A DNA stretch of 64,000 nt from Bauldia litoralis (GTDB lineage Bacteria > Pseudomonadota > Alphaproteobacteria > Rhizobiales > Kaistiaceae): NCBI GenBank assembly GCA_945882315.1, contig CAMCWB010000005.1:1-64000 (forward strand). Direction: 5' to 3'. Position 1 is the first letter of the stretch, and each line of letters opens with the position of its first letter. The position numbers and the translations under genes were made by a program. Under the pieces are notes generated by a model. It saw only the letters and a program-made list of their open reading frames with translations, ran no database searches and was not told the DNA's origin. Shown one piece after another: positions 1-7,560 of the stretch.

Positions 1-52
1 CGTCGATCGCGTCTGGCTGACGCAACTGAATGACGGTGCTATCTCTCGACAT
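1..52 (-). CDS. Transposase N-terminus, IS256/mutator type (partial)
   Basis: The minus-strand ATG at 52-50 opens a frame reading MSRDSTVIQLRQPDAID before running off the window. This matches the usual N-terminus of one large IS256-family transposase group, in which a short polar stretch and 'QP..IDDPLT' precede the conserved body. An AGGAAGGAG ribosome binding site sits about 9 bases upstream. Only 17 codons are visible, so the family call rests on N-terminal resemblance and on the interrupted glycosyltransferase next door. The DDE catalytic domain is not visible. Confidence 0.55.
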   Translation of the reverse strand, partial: MSRDSTVIQLRQPDAID

Positions 53-148
53 GGCGTATCGCTCCTTCCTGGAGGTTCTGGCAGGCTCTCACCCGCCTCG
101 ATACGCCGCCTCTCTCAAACCGTCGTCACCCAGATTCACGCATAACTC
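1..148 (-). mobile_element. Edge of an IS256-type insertion sequence (runs off the left end)
   Basis: The leftmost ~148 bases read, on the minus strand, as the 5' end of an insertion sequence: a short leader followed by a strong ribosome binding site (AGGAAGGAG, complement of about 62-70) and a transposase start. The glycosyltransferase reading frame entering from the right loses homology at about position 148 and stops at 136, inside this leader, which places the insertion boundary at roughly 140-150. The rest of the element lies outside the window, so terminal repeats and target duplication cannot be confirmed. Confidence 0.55.
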
Positions 149-555
149 CGGAGCGCGCCGATCATCTCGACCAGCCAATCGGCATCGACGATCTCGTCAT
201 CGTCGACAAAGGCCAGAAAATCGGCGCCCATCGCATGCGCTTCGTTGAGCGCGCGGTTGCGGGCGAAGGGAATTCCGGACTGGGGTTCCATCACATAGCG
301 TGCCTCGCCCGCGACGGAGGCGGCGAAAGCCGCGACGGAGGCTTTGGCGGAACGCCGCCGGTCATTGTCGACGACGAGGAAGCAAAGTTCCATTCCGGCG
401 GGCGAGCGGACGTTCGTAAAGCTGGCGAGCAGGGCTCCGAGCATGACCGGCCGACGGTGGGTAATCGTCGCCACGCAGAGCCTCGGCCTCCGCCGGCCCT
501 CGCCCGTACGCCCGACCTCGGCAATCGCCTCGTTCAAGACTCCGTCCCTTTGCAC
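136..555 (-). pseudogene. Family 2 glycosyltransferase, truncated by the IS
   Basis: This frame holds the N-terminal half of a GT-A fold family 2 glycosyltransferase. The nucleotide-binding strand 'LCVATITHRRP' is at residues ~26-36, 'VVDND' at ~61-65, and 'FVDDDE', the metal/nucleotide-sugar DxD region, at ~115-120. Family members are usually 250 residues or longer; this one ends at 139 residues, two or three codons after 'MIGALR', with a stop that appears to belong to the inserted element. The first codon shown is GTG (555-553); a TTG at 537-535 with a GGAG just upstream is an alternative start. The product would lack the acceptor-binding half and is probably inactive. Confidence 0.7.
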
Positions 556-722
556 AGAGCAGATCGACTCAATATCGCATCATCCCCCAAGGCGCGCCCC
601 GAGCATTTCATATCCTGTTGCCGGGGCGGACCCCAACCGGGAATATCCGGCCGGCCGGGCGAGGAAGGACGATGGCGGGATGAGCACCCGCGGCATTACG
701 AATCATGCAGTTTCGGGCCGGG

Positions 723-1805
723 TTAGGCGCGGGCTTTGCCCAGCCGGACGACTTCGGCGGTTGCCGAGGACTGCTCGATGGCGAGCGTCACCTCAAGATT
801 GGTGCGGGCGTCGCGGGCGGTCGTGTTGGGGCCGGGCTTGCCGGTCGCGACATAGTCCAGCCAAATGCGGATCTCCTCGCCGAGCGGACCCCAATAGCTG
901 CCGAGCGCCCAGTTGCCGGATGCATTGCTGGTCAGGAAGCCGGTCTCGGTATCGCGCCCGACATAGGTGCTGGTGACGCCTTCCTCGCTGTGGACGATGT
1001 TCTCGCGGTGGTCGCCGTCGAAGAAGATGACGCCCTTCTCGCCGAGCAGCTCGGCGCGGATCATGCGGCCGTGGCTCGGATAATTGCTGGGCAGCGCATA
1101 GCCGAGGCCGAGATTGACGATGGTGCCGTCCTCATAGGTGATGATCGCCCAGGTGACCTCGTCGGCATCGTGGCCCATGTCACGGAAGACAATGCCGTGC
1201 GAGCGCGAGACGATCTCGACCGGTCGGATGCCTTCGAGGAACCAGCCGTAGAGATCGACGAGATAGGTGAGCGCGTCCTTGACGAAGGTCGCCTCTTTCG
1301 AACGCGCGATGATCTTCAGCGCATTAGCCTTGGTGTGGTAGTGGCGGCCGGTGCCGGCGACGATGCGGCCGAGCTTGCCGTCGAGGATCTGCTGCTTGCC
1401 GACGAGATAGGGACGGTTGAAGCGGAGGCTGTAGCCGACATGGAGGCTGGTGCCGCTTTCCTCCGAGGCCGCGATCATGCGGTCGGCATCGTCGAGGGTG
1501 AGCGCGATCGGCTTCTCGACGAAGACCGGCTTGCCGAGCTTCAGTGCCTCGATGACGGGTGCGGCGTGCTGCGGCTCGCTGGTCGAAACGATGACGGCAT
1601 GGACCCGCTCGTCCTGGATGATGTCGCTGTTGTTGCCGGAGACACGGTCGGCCTTGAACTGCCTGCCGAGCTTTTCGGCGCGGGCCGGGTCGATGTCGGA
1701 AATCGCCAGATAGTCGACGGCGGGATGGGCCGCCGCCATGCCGGCGCGCAGCGACCCGATATGCCCGGCGCCGACGACCGCGACGCCGAATTGCTTGTGA
1801 CGCAT
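723..1805 (-). CDS. Gfo/Idh/MocA-family NAD(P)-dependent oxidoreductase
   Basis: A 360-residue protein with the N-terminal Rossmann signature 'VAVVGAGHIGSLRAG' (residues ~8-22) and the hallmark 'EKPIAL' motif (~97-102), whose lysine is a conserved catalytic/cofactor residue of this family. The C-terminal half is the usual alpha/beta substrate domain ('GYSLRFNRPY' onward). Members oxidise or epimerise sugars, inositols and related polyols; the substrate cannot be read from sequence. It lies 16 bases downstream of the BKACE gene on the same strand, so the two probably form an operon for catabolism of one compound. Confidence 0.85.
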   Translation of the reverse strand: MRHKQFGVAVVGAGHIGSLRAGMAAAHPAVDYLAISDIDPARAEKLGRQFKADRVSGNNSDIIQDERVHAVIVSTSEPQHAAPVIEALKLGKPVFVEKPIALTLDDADRMIAASEESGTSLHVGYSLRFNRPYLVGKQQILDGKLGRIVAGTGRHYHTKANALKIIARSKEATFVKDALTYLVDLYGWFLEGIRPVEIVSRSHGIVFRDMGHDADEVTWAIITYEDGTIVNLGLGYALPSNYPSHGRMIRAELLGEKGVIFFDGDHRENIVHSEEGVTSTYVGRDTETGFLTSNASGNWALGSYWGPLGEEIRIWLDYVATGKPGPNTTARDARTNLEVTLAIEQSSATAEVVRLGKARA

Positions 1806-1821
1806 TGCCTGTCCCGCGTGC

Positions 1822-2703
1822 TTATTGCTTTTTCAGCCCAAGGATTTCGCGGGCCGCATTTGGCGTCGCGACGGTTTCGTTGAGATCCTCGACGATCTTG
1901 GCCGCCCGCTCGACAAGGGCCGCGTTGCCCGGCGCCAGGACGCCGCGCGACATATAGAGATTGTCCTCGAGGCCGACGCGGACATGGCCGCCGAGGATGA
2001 CGGCAAGCGCCGCCATCGGGAATTGCTGGCGCGAGACGCCGAAGGAGGCCCAGAGCGCCCCTTCCGGGAGAAGGTCGCGCATGGCGATCATCGTCTCCGG
2101 CGTCGCCTCCGCCGCCCATGGAATGCCGAGGCAGATCTGGAAGAGGTAGGGCTTCTCGACAACGCCCGATTCGATCAGCGCCTTGGCCTGGCGGATGCCG
2201 CCGAGATCGAAGACCTCGAGCTCCGGCTTGACCCCGGCTTCGCGGATCAGCTTAGCCATTTCAGCGACATGGCCGGGCGTGTTGAGAAAGACGTGCGGCC
2301 CGAAATTGAAGCTGCCGATATCGAGGCTGCAGACTTCCGGCTTCAGTTTCTGGACATGCGAGACGCGCCGCGCCGGCGTCGACATGGTCGTGCCGGGCCC
2401 AAGATTGCGGGGCTCGTCGGTGCCGAGGATGATGCGGGCGCCGGGGCCGGTGGTGAGGTTGACGATGACGTCGGAGCCCGATTGGCGAATGCGGTCGACG
2501 ACCTCGCCATAGAGGCTGTCCTCCATGGACGGCTTGCCGGTCGCCGGGTCGCGGACATGAATATGGACGACCGCCGCGCCGGCCTTGGCCGCCTCGAGGC
2601 ATTCGCGGGCGATATCGGCCGGCCTGACCGGAACCGCTGGGTTGATGCCGGTCGAATCGCCGGCCCCGGTTACCGCACAGGCGATGATGACATTCCGACT
2701 CAC
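1822..2703 (-). CDS. BKACE-family beta-keto acid cleavage enzyme
   Basis: This 293-residue protein belongs to the beta-keto acid cleavage enzyme family (DUF849; founding member Kce, 3-keto-5-aminohexanoate cleavage enzyme), zinc-dependent TIM barrels that condense a beta-keto acid with acetyl-CoA. The zinc-ligand motif 'VVHIHVRD' (~45-52) and the strand 'LDIGSFNFG' (~127-135) are clear. Family members differ mainly in the keto acid accepted, so the substrate is open. It is the first gene of a likely two-gene operon with the Gfo/Idh oxidoreductase, which could generate the keto acid; that link is inference. Confidence 0.85.
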   Translation of the reverse strand: MSRNVIIACAVTGAGDSTGINPAVPVRPADIARECLEAAKAGAAVVHIHVRDPATGKPSMEDSLYGEVVDRIRQSGSDVIVNLTTGPGARIILGTDEPRNLGPGTTMSTPARRVSHVQKLKPEVCSLDIGSFNFGPHVFLNTPGHVAEMAKLIREAGVKPELEVFDLGGIRQAKALIESGVVEKPYLFQICLGIPWAAEATPETMIAMRDLLPEGALWASFGVSRQQFPMAALAVILGGHVRVGLEDNLYMSRGVLAPGNAALVERAAKIVEDLNETVATPNAAREILGLKKQ

Positions 2704-3066
2704 TGGCAGCCTCCCCCTCGCTTATTTTCTTGCGGAAGCCGGATTGGCGCCGGTCTTCCGTCCGGACCGCACAATGACGATTTCCGGCGGGCTTTCAACC
2801 CATCCGGGCCGGCCCGTTTTTCCGGATCGCGGCCCCTTGCGGCCGTCGGCCCGCGCCCCATCTTGCCGCCCAGGATGGCTTCGCCGGGCCGCCGCAACCG
2901 AAAATAAACCTCTTTTGGCCAAGCTCGGGCTGGGGTCCGGTGAAAATTCCGCGGCGGCGCGTTGATTTCGATCAAAACACCGTGACGCGCGGCGCGGCAA
3001 AGTGGCGGTGGACTTGAAGGCGTTCCGCCAGTAATTTCGCTTCGTTCTAAATCCGGACTTTGTCGA
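2704..3066. other. Divergent intergenic region between BKACE and hemA
   Basis: This 363-base gap separates the minus-strand BKACE gene from plus-strand hemA and must hold both promoters. The only recognisable element is the FNR/FixK-type palindrome at 2962-2975. A 91-codon minus-strand frame across 2700-2975 has an Arg/Pro/Gly-rich composition and no family resemblance, and was not called. Confidence 0.5.
2962..2975. promoter_or_regulatory. FNR/FixK-type box upstream of hemA
   Basis: The sequence TTGATTTCGATCAA is a perfect match to the TTGAT-N4-ATCAA palindrome bound by FNR, FnrL, FixK and Anr regulators. Its centre is ~98 bases before the hemA ATG and ~265 bases before the BKACE start, so hemA is the likelier target. 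Oxygen-responsive control of hemA through such boxes is established in other alphaproteobacteria, where haem demand rises under low oxygen. Ten fixed bases in a perfect palindrome are very unlikely by chance in 64 kb. Confidence 0.75.
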
Positions 3067-4356
3067 ATGGACTATCAGTCGATCTTCGCCGAGGCGATCG
3101 CTGCCCTCCACGCCGAAAAGCGCTATCGGGTGTTCGCCGATCTTCAGCGGGTTGCGGGCCGTTTCCCGACCGCGATCTGGCGCTCGGACAAGGGCTCCCA
3201 GGAAATCACCGTCTGGTGCTCCAACGACTATCTCGGCATGGGCCAGCACCCGGACGTCGTCGAGGCGATGCGCGAGACCGCCTTGACGATGGGCGTCGGC
3301 GCCGGCGGAACCCGCAATATCTCCGGCACGAATCACCCGCTGGTGGCGCTCGAGGACGAACTCGCCGATCTGCATGACAAGGAAGCGGCGCTGGTCTTCA
3401 CCTCGGGCTTCGTCTCGAACGAGGCGGCGATCTCGACCATCGCCAAGCTCCTGCCCGACTGCGCCATCCTGTCCGACGAACTGAACCACGCCTCGATGAT
3501 CGAGGGCGTGCGCCGCTCGGGCGCCCAGAAGATGATCTTCCGGCACAACGATCTCGGCCATCTCGAAGAGCTTCTGAAGTCGCTGAGCCGCGTCCGCCCG
3601 AAGCTGATCGTGTTCGAATCGGTCTATTCGATGGACGGCGACATCGCCCCGATCGCCCAGATCTGCGATCTCGCCGAGAAATACGGCGCCATGACCTATC
3701 TCGACGAGGTCCATGCAGTCGGCATGTACGGCCCACGCGGCGGCGGCATCGCCGAGCGCGAGGGCGTCATGGACCGGGTCGACGTGATCGAGGGAACGCT
3801 CGCCAAGGCATTCGGCGCGCTTGGCGGCTATGTCGCGGCGAGCCGGTCGATCGTCGACGCGATCCGCTCCTATGCGCCGGGCTTCATCTTCACGACGGCC
3901 CTGCCGCCGGCGATCGCCGCTGCGGCGACGACATCGATCCGCCACCTGAAGGCCTCCTCGGCGGAGCGCGAGGCGCAGCAGCGCTATGCGGCGCTGACCA
4001 AGAAGGCGCTGCTCGAGGCCGGCCTGCCGGTGATGAAATCCGACACGCATATCGTGCCGGTGCATGTCGGTGACGCCAATCTCTGCAAGATGGCGAGCGA
4101 TCTCCTCCTCGAAGAGCACGGCATCTATATCCAGCCGATCAACTATCCGACCGTGCCGCGCGGCCAGGAGCGCCTGCGCATCACGCCGACGCCGCTGCAT
4201 GACGAGGTGCTGATCGCGAAGCTCGCGGTGGCGCTGACGGCGGTGTGGGAGGCGATCGGCATGCCGCTCTTCGCCGGCGACGCCGAGGCGGTGCCGCGCA
4301 AGGCCGCCGCGGGCGGCAACGCCCGCATGGCGATCTTCCCGCCGGCGGGGGGCTGA
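3067..4356 (+). CDS. hemA: 5-aminolevulinate synthase
   Basis: This pyridoxal-phosphate enzyme condenses glycine and succinyl-CoA to 5-aminolevulinate, the first step of haem synthesis by the C4 (Shemin) route typical of alphaproteobacteria. The 429-residue length is close to the family norm. Visible motifs include '[13 protein letters not shown]' (~50-62), '[15 protein letters not shown]' (~78-92), the PLP-contacting '[10 protein letters not shown]' (~214-223) and the Schiff-base lysine in '[13 protein letters not shown]', Lys247. It appears monocistronic, with an FNR/FixK box ~98 bases upstream and a weak hairpin just after the stop. Confidence 0.97.
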   Translation: MDYQSIFAEAIAALHAEKRYRVFADLQRVAGRFPTAIWRSDKGSQEITVWCSNDYLGMGQHPDVVEAMRETALTMGVGAGGTRNISGTNHPLVALEDELADLHDKEAALVFTSGFVSNEAAISTIAKLLPDCAILSDELNHASMIEGVRRSGAQKMIFRHNDLGHLEELLKSLSRVRPKLIVFESVYSMDGDIAPIAQICDLAEKYGAMTYLDEVHAVGMYGPRGGGIAEREGVMDRVDVIEGTLAKAFGALGGYVAASRSIVDAIRSYAPGFIFTTALPPAIAAAATTSIRHLKASSAEREAQQRYAALTKKALLEAGLPVMKSDTHIVPVHVGDANLCKMASDLLLEEHGIYIQPINYPTVPRGQERLRITPTPLHDEVLIAKLAVALTAVWEAIGMPLFAGDAEAVPRKAAAGGNARMAIFPPAGG

Positions 4357-4376
4357 GATTCCCTTGAGGTCGGGTC

Positions 4377-4396
4377 GAAAGTACGCAGTACTTTTC
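4377..4396. terminator. Weak hairpin after hemA
   Basis: The sequence GAAAGTAC-GCA-GTACTTTTC forms an AT-rich stem of 7-8 bp, ending in TTTTC on the plus strand and matched by GAAAA on the other. It lies between the converging ends of hemA and the minus-strand gene at 4405-4692 and could stop transcription from both sides. The stem is weak for a GC-rich genome, so this is tentative. Confidence 0.35.
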
Positions 4397-4404
4397 TGAG
4401 GGTC

Positions 4405-4692
4405 TTAGGCTGAATCTTCAGGGATCAGCGCCCAGACCTTTGTCCCCATGGGAATGTCCGCCATGGCGAATGGTCCCTCCAGCAAGAGCGATCGCGATCG
4501 TTGAGGGACATGCATCCCCATCGCCCAACCTTTGCATGTCGCGATAAGATTTAACCCGCTCGGGGTTTCCAGGACGAGTTGATCACCAGCTTTCAGGTGC
4601 CCAGCAAAATCATTTGGAAGTCCTGGCTCCACAACGATGTCTCCAGCGATCTGGAAAATATCCTCGACGATGCAAACGAGACGGCGATCCAC
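4405..4692 (-). CDS. Small protein of unknown function, EF-Tu domain-2-like
   Basis: A 95-residue frame starting at GTG, 8 bases after the stop of the upstream binding-protein gene, with a weak AGG in the gap. The middle ('VEDIFQIAGDIVVEPG', then 'LKAGDQLVLETPSG') resembles the beta-barrel domain 2 of EF-Tu and related GTPases without any GTPase domain; this is resemblance only. Base composition is clearly lower in GC than the neighbours and codon use is less biased, which suggests recent arrival. Its role is unknown. If it is not real, the low GC of this stretch still needs explaining. Confidence 0.55.
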   Translation of the reverse strand: MDRRLVCIVEDIFQIAGDIVVEPGLPNDFAGHLKAGDQLVLETPSGLNLIATCKGWAMGMHVPQRSRSLLLEGPFAMADIPMGTKVWALIPEDSA

Positions 4693-4700
4693 TGGCTTGC

Positions 4701-5420
4701 CTAACCCGCCGGCGCCACCGTCGCGTCGGGCTGGTTGCTGCGCTTCAGGGCGTCGGCGACGAAGCCCGAGGCCTTCATTTCCTCGACGAAAGCTTTGAGA
4801 TAGTCGGCGGCGCGATCGCGGCCGTGCGGCATGCCCATCGCCTGGCGGATCTCCTGGAAGCGTCCACCGAGCATACGGGTGCCGGGATGCGCCTTGACGA
4901 AGCCGGCGAGCGGCTGCTTCACGCCGGCAAGGGCATCGAGGCCCTGATCGAGGAAGGCGGCGAAGCTGTCCGGCACGCGGACCAGTTCGGCTTTTGCGAG
5001 CGTACGCGTCAGGAAGAGGTCGTAGGCGGCGCCCTTGTTGACGGCGATGCGGACGCCGGAGCGGTCGACATCGTCCATCGTCGTGATCGGCGAAGCGGCG
5101 GGCACGACATAGACGCCCTCGATGATCACATAAGGCGCGGTGAAAGCGATCTCGGCGGCGCGCACCGGCTCGATGGCCAAGAAGGCGACGTCCCAGCGGT
5201 CCTGCTTCAGCGCGTCGACCACCTTGCCGGCGGCGTCGAAGGGCACGAAGCTAAACTCGAGACCGAGGCGTTTCGCAAGCTCGCGTCCGAGATCGACGGT
5301 GACCCCGCGCGGCGCTTCCGCGCCCCCCTGCACCAGAACCGGATTGCCAATGTTGAGTGCGATCCGCAGCACGCCCGTCGGCGCGAATTCGCGGATTAGT
5401 TCCTGTGACGGCGCCAGCAT
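4701..5420 (-). CDS. Amino-acid ABC-transporter-type binding protein, no signal peptide
   Basis: A 239-residue protein of the bacterial solute-binding family 3 (SBP_bac_3) fold: 'GVLRIALNIGNP' (~16-27), 'GVTVDLGRELAKRLG' (~39-53), 'DVAFLAIEPVRAAEIAFT' (~77-94) and a second-lobe 'RIAVNKGAAYDLFL' (~124-137). Such proteins capture amino acids in the periplasm for ABC importers. Here there is no hydrophobic leader before the first domain, and no permease or ATPase gene lies nearby. It may be a cytoplasmic or regulatory version, or the true start may lie upstream and be mis-set. Upstream bases to 5444 do not encode an obvious leader. Confidence 0.8.
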   Translation of the reverse strand: MLAPSQELIREFAPTGVLRIALNIGNPVLVQGGAEAPRGVTVDLGRELAKRLGLEFSFVPFDAAGKVVDALKQDRWDVAFLAIEPVRAAEIAFTAPYVIIEGVYVVPAASPITTMDDVDRSGVRIAVNKGAAYDLFLTRTLAKAELVRVPDSFAAFLDQGLDALAGVKQPLAGFVKAHPGTRMLGGRFQEIRQAMGMPHGRDRAADYLKAFVEEMKASGFVADALKRSNQPDATVAPAG

Positions 5421-5444
5421 GTGTCCTCCCCTTTTTTCAGGAGG

Positions 5445-6362
5445 CTAGCAGAGTTTGCGGATATCCGGCAGCGCCTCGGCGGCGCATTTGCGGCCCTCCT
5501 CGATCGCCTCGCGGCCGCGATAGAACTCCATGATGCCGATCTCCCGCAGATTCGGCACGAGCACGATATCGGGGCGCTCGACGGTAAGCCGGCTCTCGGT
5601 GATCTGCGCCTGCATGATGTTGATCGAGTTGGTCAGGACCTCGAAATAACCGGGCGGCGCGTTGCCGGTGCCGAGGAGGCGGGCGGCCATCATGTCGGCC
5701 GGCCGGCGGATCGCTTCCGGCATCTGCCCGCGGACCCGGTCGAGGATGTCGTTGCGCGGCCGGTCGCCATTCTCCGCCGGCTTGTTGCGCCGGCGGGCGC
5801 GGCGTCCGACGCGGTTGTCGTTGAGGTTGACGGCGATGACGATATCGGCGCCGAGTTCGCGGCAGGCCGACACCGGGACCGGATTGACCATGCCGCCGTC
5901 GACCAGCCAGCAATCGTCGACGAGGCACGGCTTGAAGATGCCCGGCAGCGAGATCGAGGCGCGCACCGCCTGGTCAATCGGGCCGGTCCGCATCACCAGT
6001 TCGCGGCCGGTCATGAGATCCGTGGCGATGGCCGCGAAGGGCTTGGCGTAGCTCTCGATCGGCTCGGTGACGCCGAGACGGTTCAGGAAACCGGCGATCT
6101 GGCGGCCGTCGATGAGGCCGCCGCCAAGCAGGCGGAGATCGAGAAGCCGCACGATCTCGCGGAGATTCACGCCCTCGATCCAGAGCTTCAGCTCGTCGAG
6201 CTTGCCGGCGACGCAGGCGGCGCCGACGAAGGCGCCCATCGAGGTGCCGCAGACGATGTCCGGCTCGACGCCGGCCTCGCCGAGCACCTCGATGATGCCG
6301 ATATGCGACCAGCCGCGGGCCGAACCGCTGCCGAGCGCCAAACCGATGCGGGGACGAGCCAT
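5445..6362 (-). CDS. Patatin-like phospholipase (RssA/NTE type)
   Basis: A 305-residue lipid acyl hydrolase with the patatin fold. The oxyanion loop 'GSGSARGWSHIG' (~12-23), the nucleophile elbow 'GTSMG' (~39-43, catalytic serine in the middle) and the aspartate of the Ser-Asp dyad in 'DGGMVNPVP' (~174-182) are all intact. There is no signal peptide, so it probably acts in the cytoplasm or at the inner membrane, as RssA-type proteins do. It lies 24 bases upstream of the binding-protein gene on the same strand. The lipid substrate is unknown. Confidence 0.88.
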   Translation of the reverse strand: MARPRIGLALGSGSARGWSHIGIIEVLGEAGVEPDIVCGTSMGAFVGAACVAGKLDELKLWIEGVNLREIVRLLDLRLLGGGLIDGRQIAGFLNRLGVTEPIESYAKPFAAIATDLMTGRELVMRTGPIDQAVRASISLPGIFKPCLVDDCWLVDGGMVNPVPVSACRELGADIVIAVNLNDNRVGRRARRRNKPAENGDRPRNDILDRVRGQMPEAIRRPADMMAARLLGTGNAPPGYFEVLTNSINIMQAQITESRLTVERPDIVLVPNLREIGIMEFYRGREAIEEGRKCAAEALPDIRKLC

Positions 6363-6477
6363 TGCCGATCAATCCGTGAGAATCTTGCAGAGGCTTAGCA
6401 AGGCCCAGCGGCGCTGTCAGCGCCGCACCACTTCGTCACCCAAGCGAAAGCCGTGGACCACCACCAAGACCGGCAGC

Positions 6478-6516
6478 GGACGCGGCATGGATTCCGGCTT
6501 TCGCCGGAATGACGAC
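6478..6516. repeat. Dispersed palindromic repeat unit, short form
   Basis: The core ATTCCGGCTTTCGCCGGAAT at 6491-6510 is a perfect 8-bp stem with a TTTC loop, followed by GACG. It is the short form of the hairpin found twice in the longer composite repeats at 30125-30224 and 47013-47110. It sits between the ends of the EEP hydrolase and the patatin gene, where it could also act as a transcription attenuator. Confidence 0.6.
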
Positions 6517-6545
6517 AAAAAAGGCTGTGACCAGAAAGGCTGTCG

Positions 6546-7487
6546 CTAGAAATCCATCCGGGCGTAGACGGAGCGATGGTCCGACGGCCAGGGCGTGACG
6601 ACGAGATCGGCTTCGGGCGCCTTCTCGCCGGCAATCCCGGCGTCGAGCACCTTGCCGCCGCGCGCATAGACGAAATCGATGCGGTCGTGATGGTCTTCCG
6701 GGTCGGTCGGCTCGGAGGTCGGCGTCCAGGTGAAGGCCGGCCGGGCGACCGGGTCGCCATGGATGGCGCGGAAGGCGTCGGTGAAGCCGAGCTCCTGGAT
6801 ACGGGTCGAGACCGGCCAGGCGACGGCGAGCGGCTGGGTGCCGGCCTTGGCGGCGGCCTCGGTCCAGTCGAGATGCGACGGCTCGTTGAAATCGCCGAAG
6901 ATCAGGACGGGCGCATCGCCGGCGAAAGAGGCGAGGTCGGATTCGAAGAGCTTCAGGGCCGCGCCGCGGGTTTCGGCGGCGGAAGCAACCGCCTCCCCGG
7001 CCGTCTTCAGGAAGGGATAGGGACCGTATTCGATCGAGAGGAGCTGGTAGGGCTGGTAAGGCGCGTCGTCGAGATGGAGGTTGAATGCTACGATCTCCTT
7101 GCCATCCATGTCGATCCTGACGCCGAGATCATTCGCCGAGGCGCCCTTGATCGGCCAGCGGCTGAGGATGGCGTTCGACCAAAGCGCCTCGTTGGTCGCG
7201 GCCTGTTCGTAAACGTGGAAGCCAAGCGCCGCGGCGAGCTTGCCGGCGACGCTTTCGCCCTGCGGCGGGCAGCTTTCGGCCGTGCAGTCCGGGCCTTCGA
7301 GGCGGGTTTCCTGGATGCCGATGATGTCGGCCCCGGCCGCCTTGATCGCCGCGACCGTCTCGTCAACCGGCTTGCCTTCATTGCCGCCGGCGCCCCAGAC
7401 GTTGAAGCTCATGGCGGTTACTTCGGCGGCGGCCGTCGGCGTCGCGGCAAGCAGGACCAAGCCCAGGGTTGCGATAGCGCGTTTCAT
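6546..7487 (-). CDS. Secreted endonuclease/exonuclease/phosphatase-fold hydrolase
   Basis: A 313-residue protein whose N-terminus is a clear Sec signal peptide (about 'MKRAIATLGLVLLAATPTAAA', cleavage near residue 21). The mature part has EEP-superfamily active-site motifs: 'MSFNVWGAGG' (~26-35), 'IIGIQETRLEG' (~54-64, metal-binding Glu), 'IFGDFNEPSHLDW' (~198-210) and the terminal 'PSDHRSVYA' (~301-309, catalytic Asp-His). The family includes sphingomyelinases, DNases and inositol phosphatases, so the substrate is open. Its position on the same strand just upstream of the patatin gene allows a shared role in lipid breakdown, which is inference. Confidence 0.85.
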   Translation of the reverse strand: MKRAIATLGLVLLAATPTAAAEVTAMSFNVWGAGGNEGKPVDETVAAIKAAGADIIGIQETRLEGPDCTAESCPPQGESVAGKLAAALGFHVYEQAATNEALWSNAILSRWPIKGASANDLGVRIDMDGKEIVAFNLHLDDAPYQPYQLLSIEYGPYPFLKTAGEAVASAAETRGAALKLFESDLASFAGDAPVLIFGDFNEPSHLDWTEAAAKAGTQPLAVAWPVSTRIQELGFTDAFRAIHGDPVARPAFTWTPTSEPTDPEDHHDRIDFVYARGGKVLDAGIAGEKAPEADLVVTPWPSDHRSVYARMDF

Positions 7488-7560
7488 GGTTCCCCCCTCA
7501 CATTCCGATTCAAGAGCCGCTTGTTAAAGCCTGAAGGCGACGGGGAAATGACGCCCGGAC

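Noticed and set aside
2700-2975. 91-codon minus-strand frame upstream of the BKACE gene
   Set aside because: Composition is typical of a chance frame, and it spans the FNR box and promoter area of hemA.
2722-4200. Long minus-strand open frame antisense to hemA, and similar ones at 10552-12456 (minus), 17460-19268 (minus), 56045-57958 (minus) and 60776-63505 (plus)
   Set aside because: These are Arg/Asp/Gly-rich shadow frames created by high GC in the third codon position of the real genes; none shows a domain or a signal sequence.
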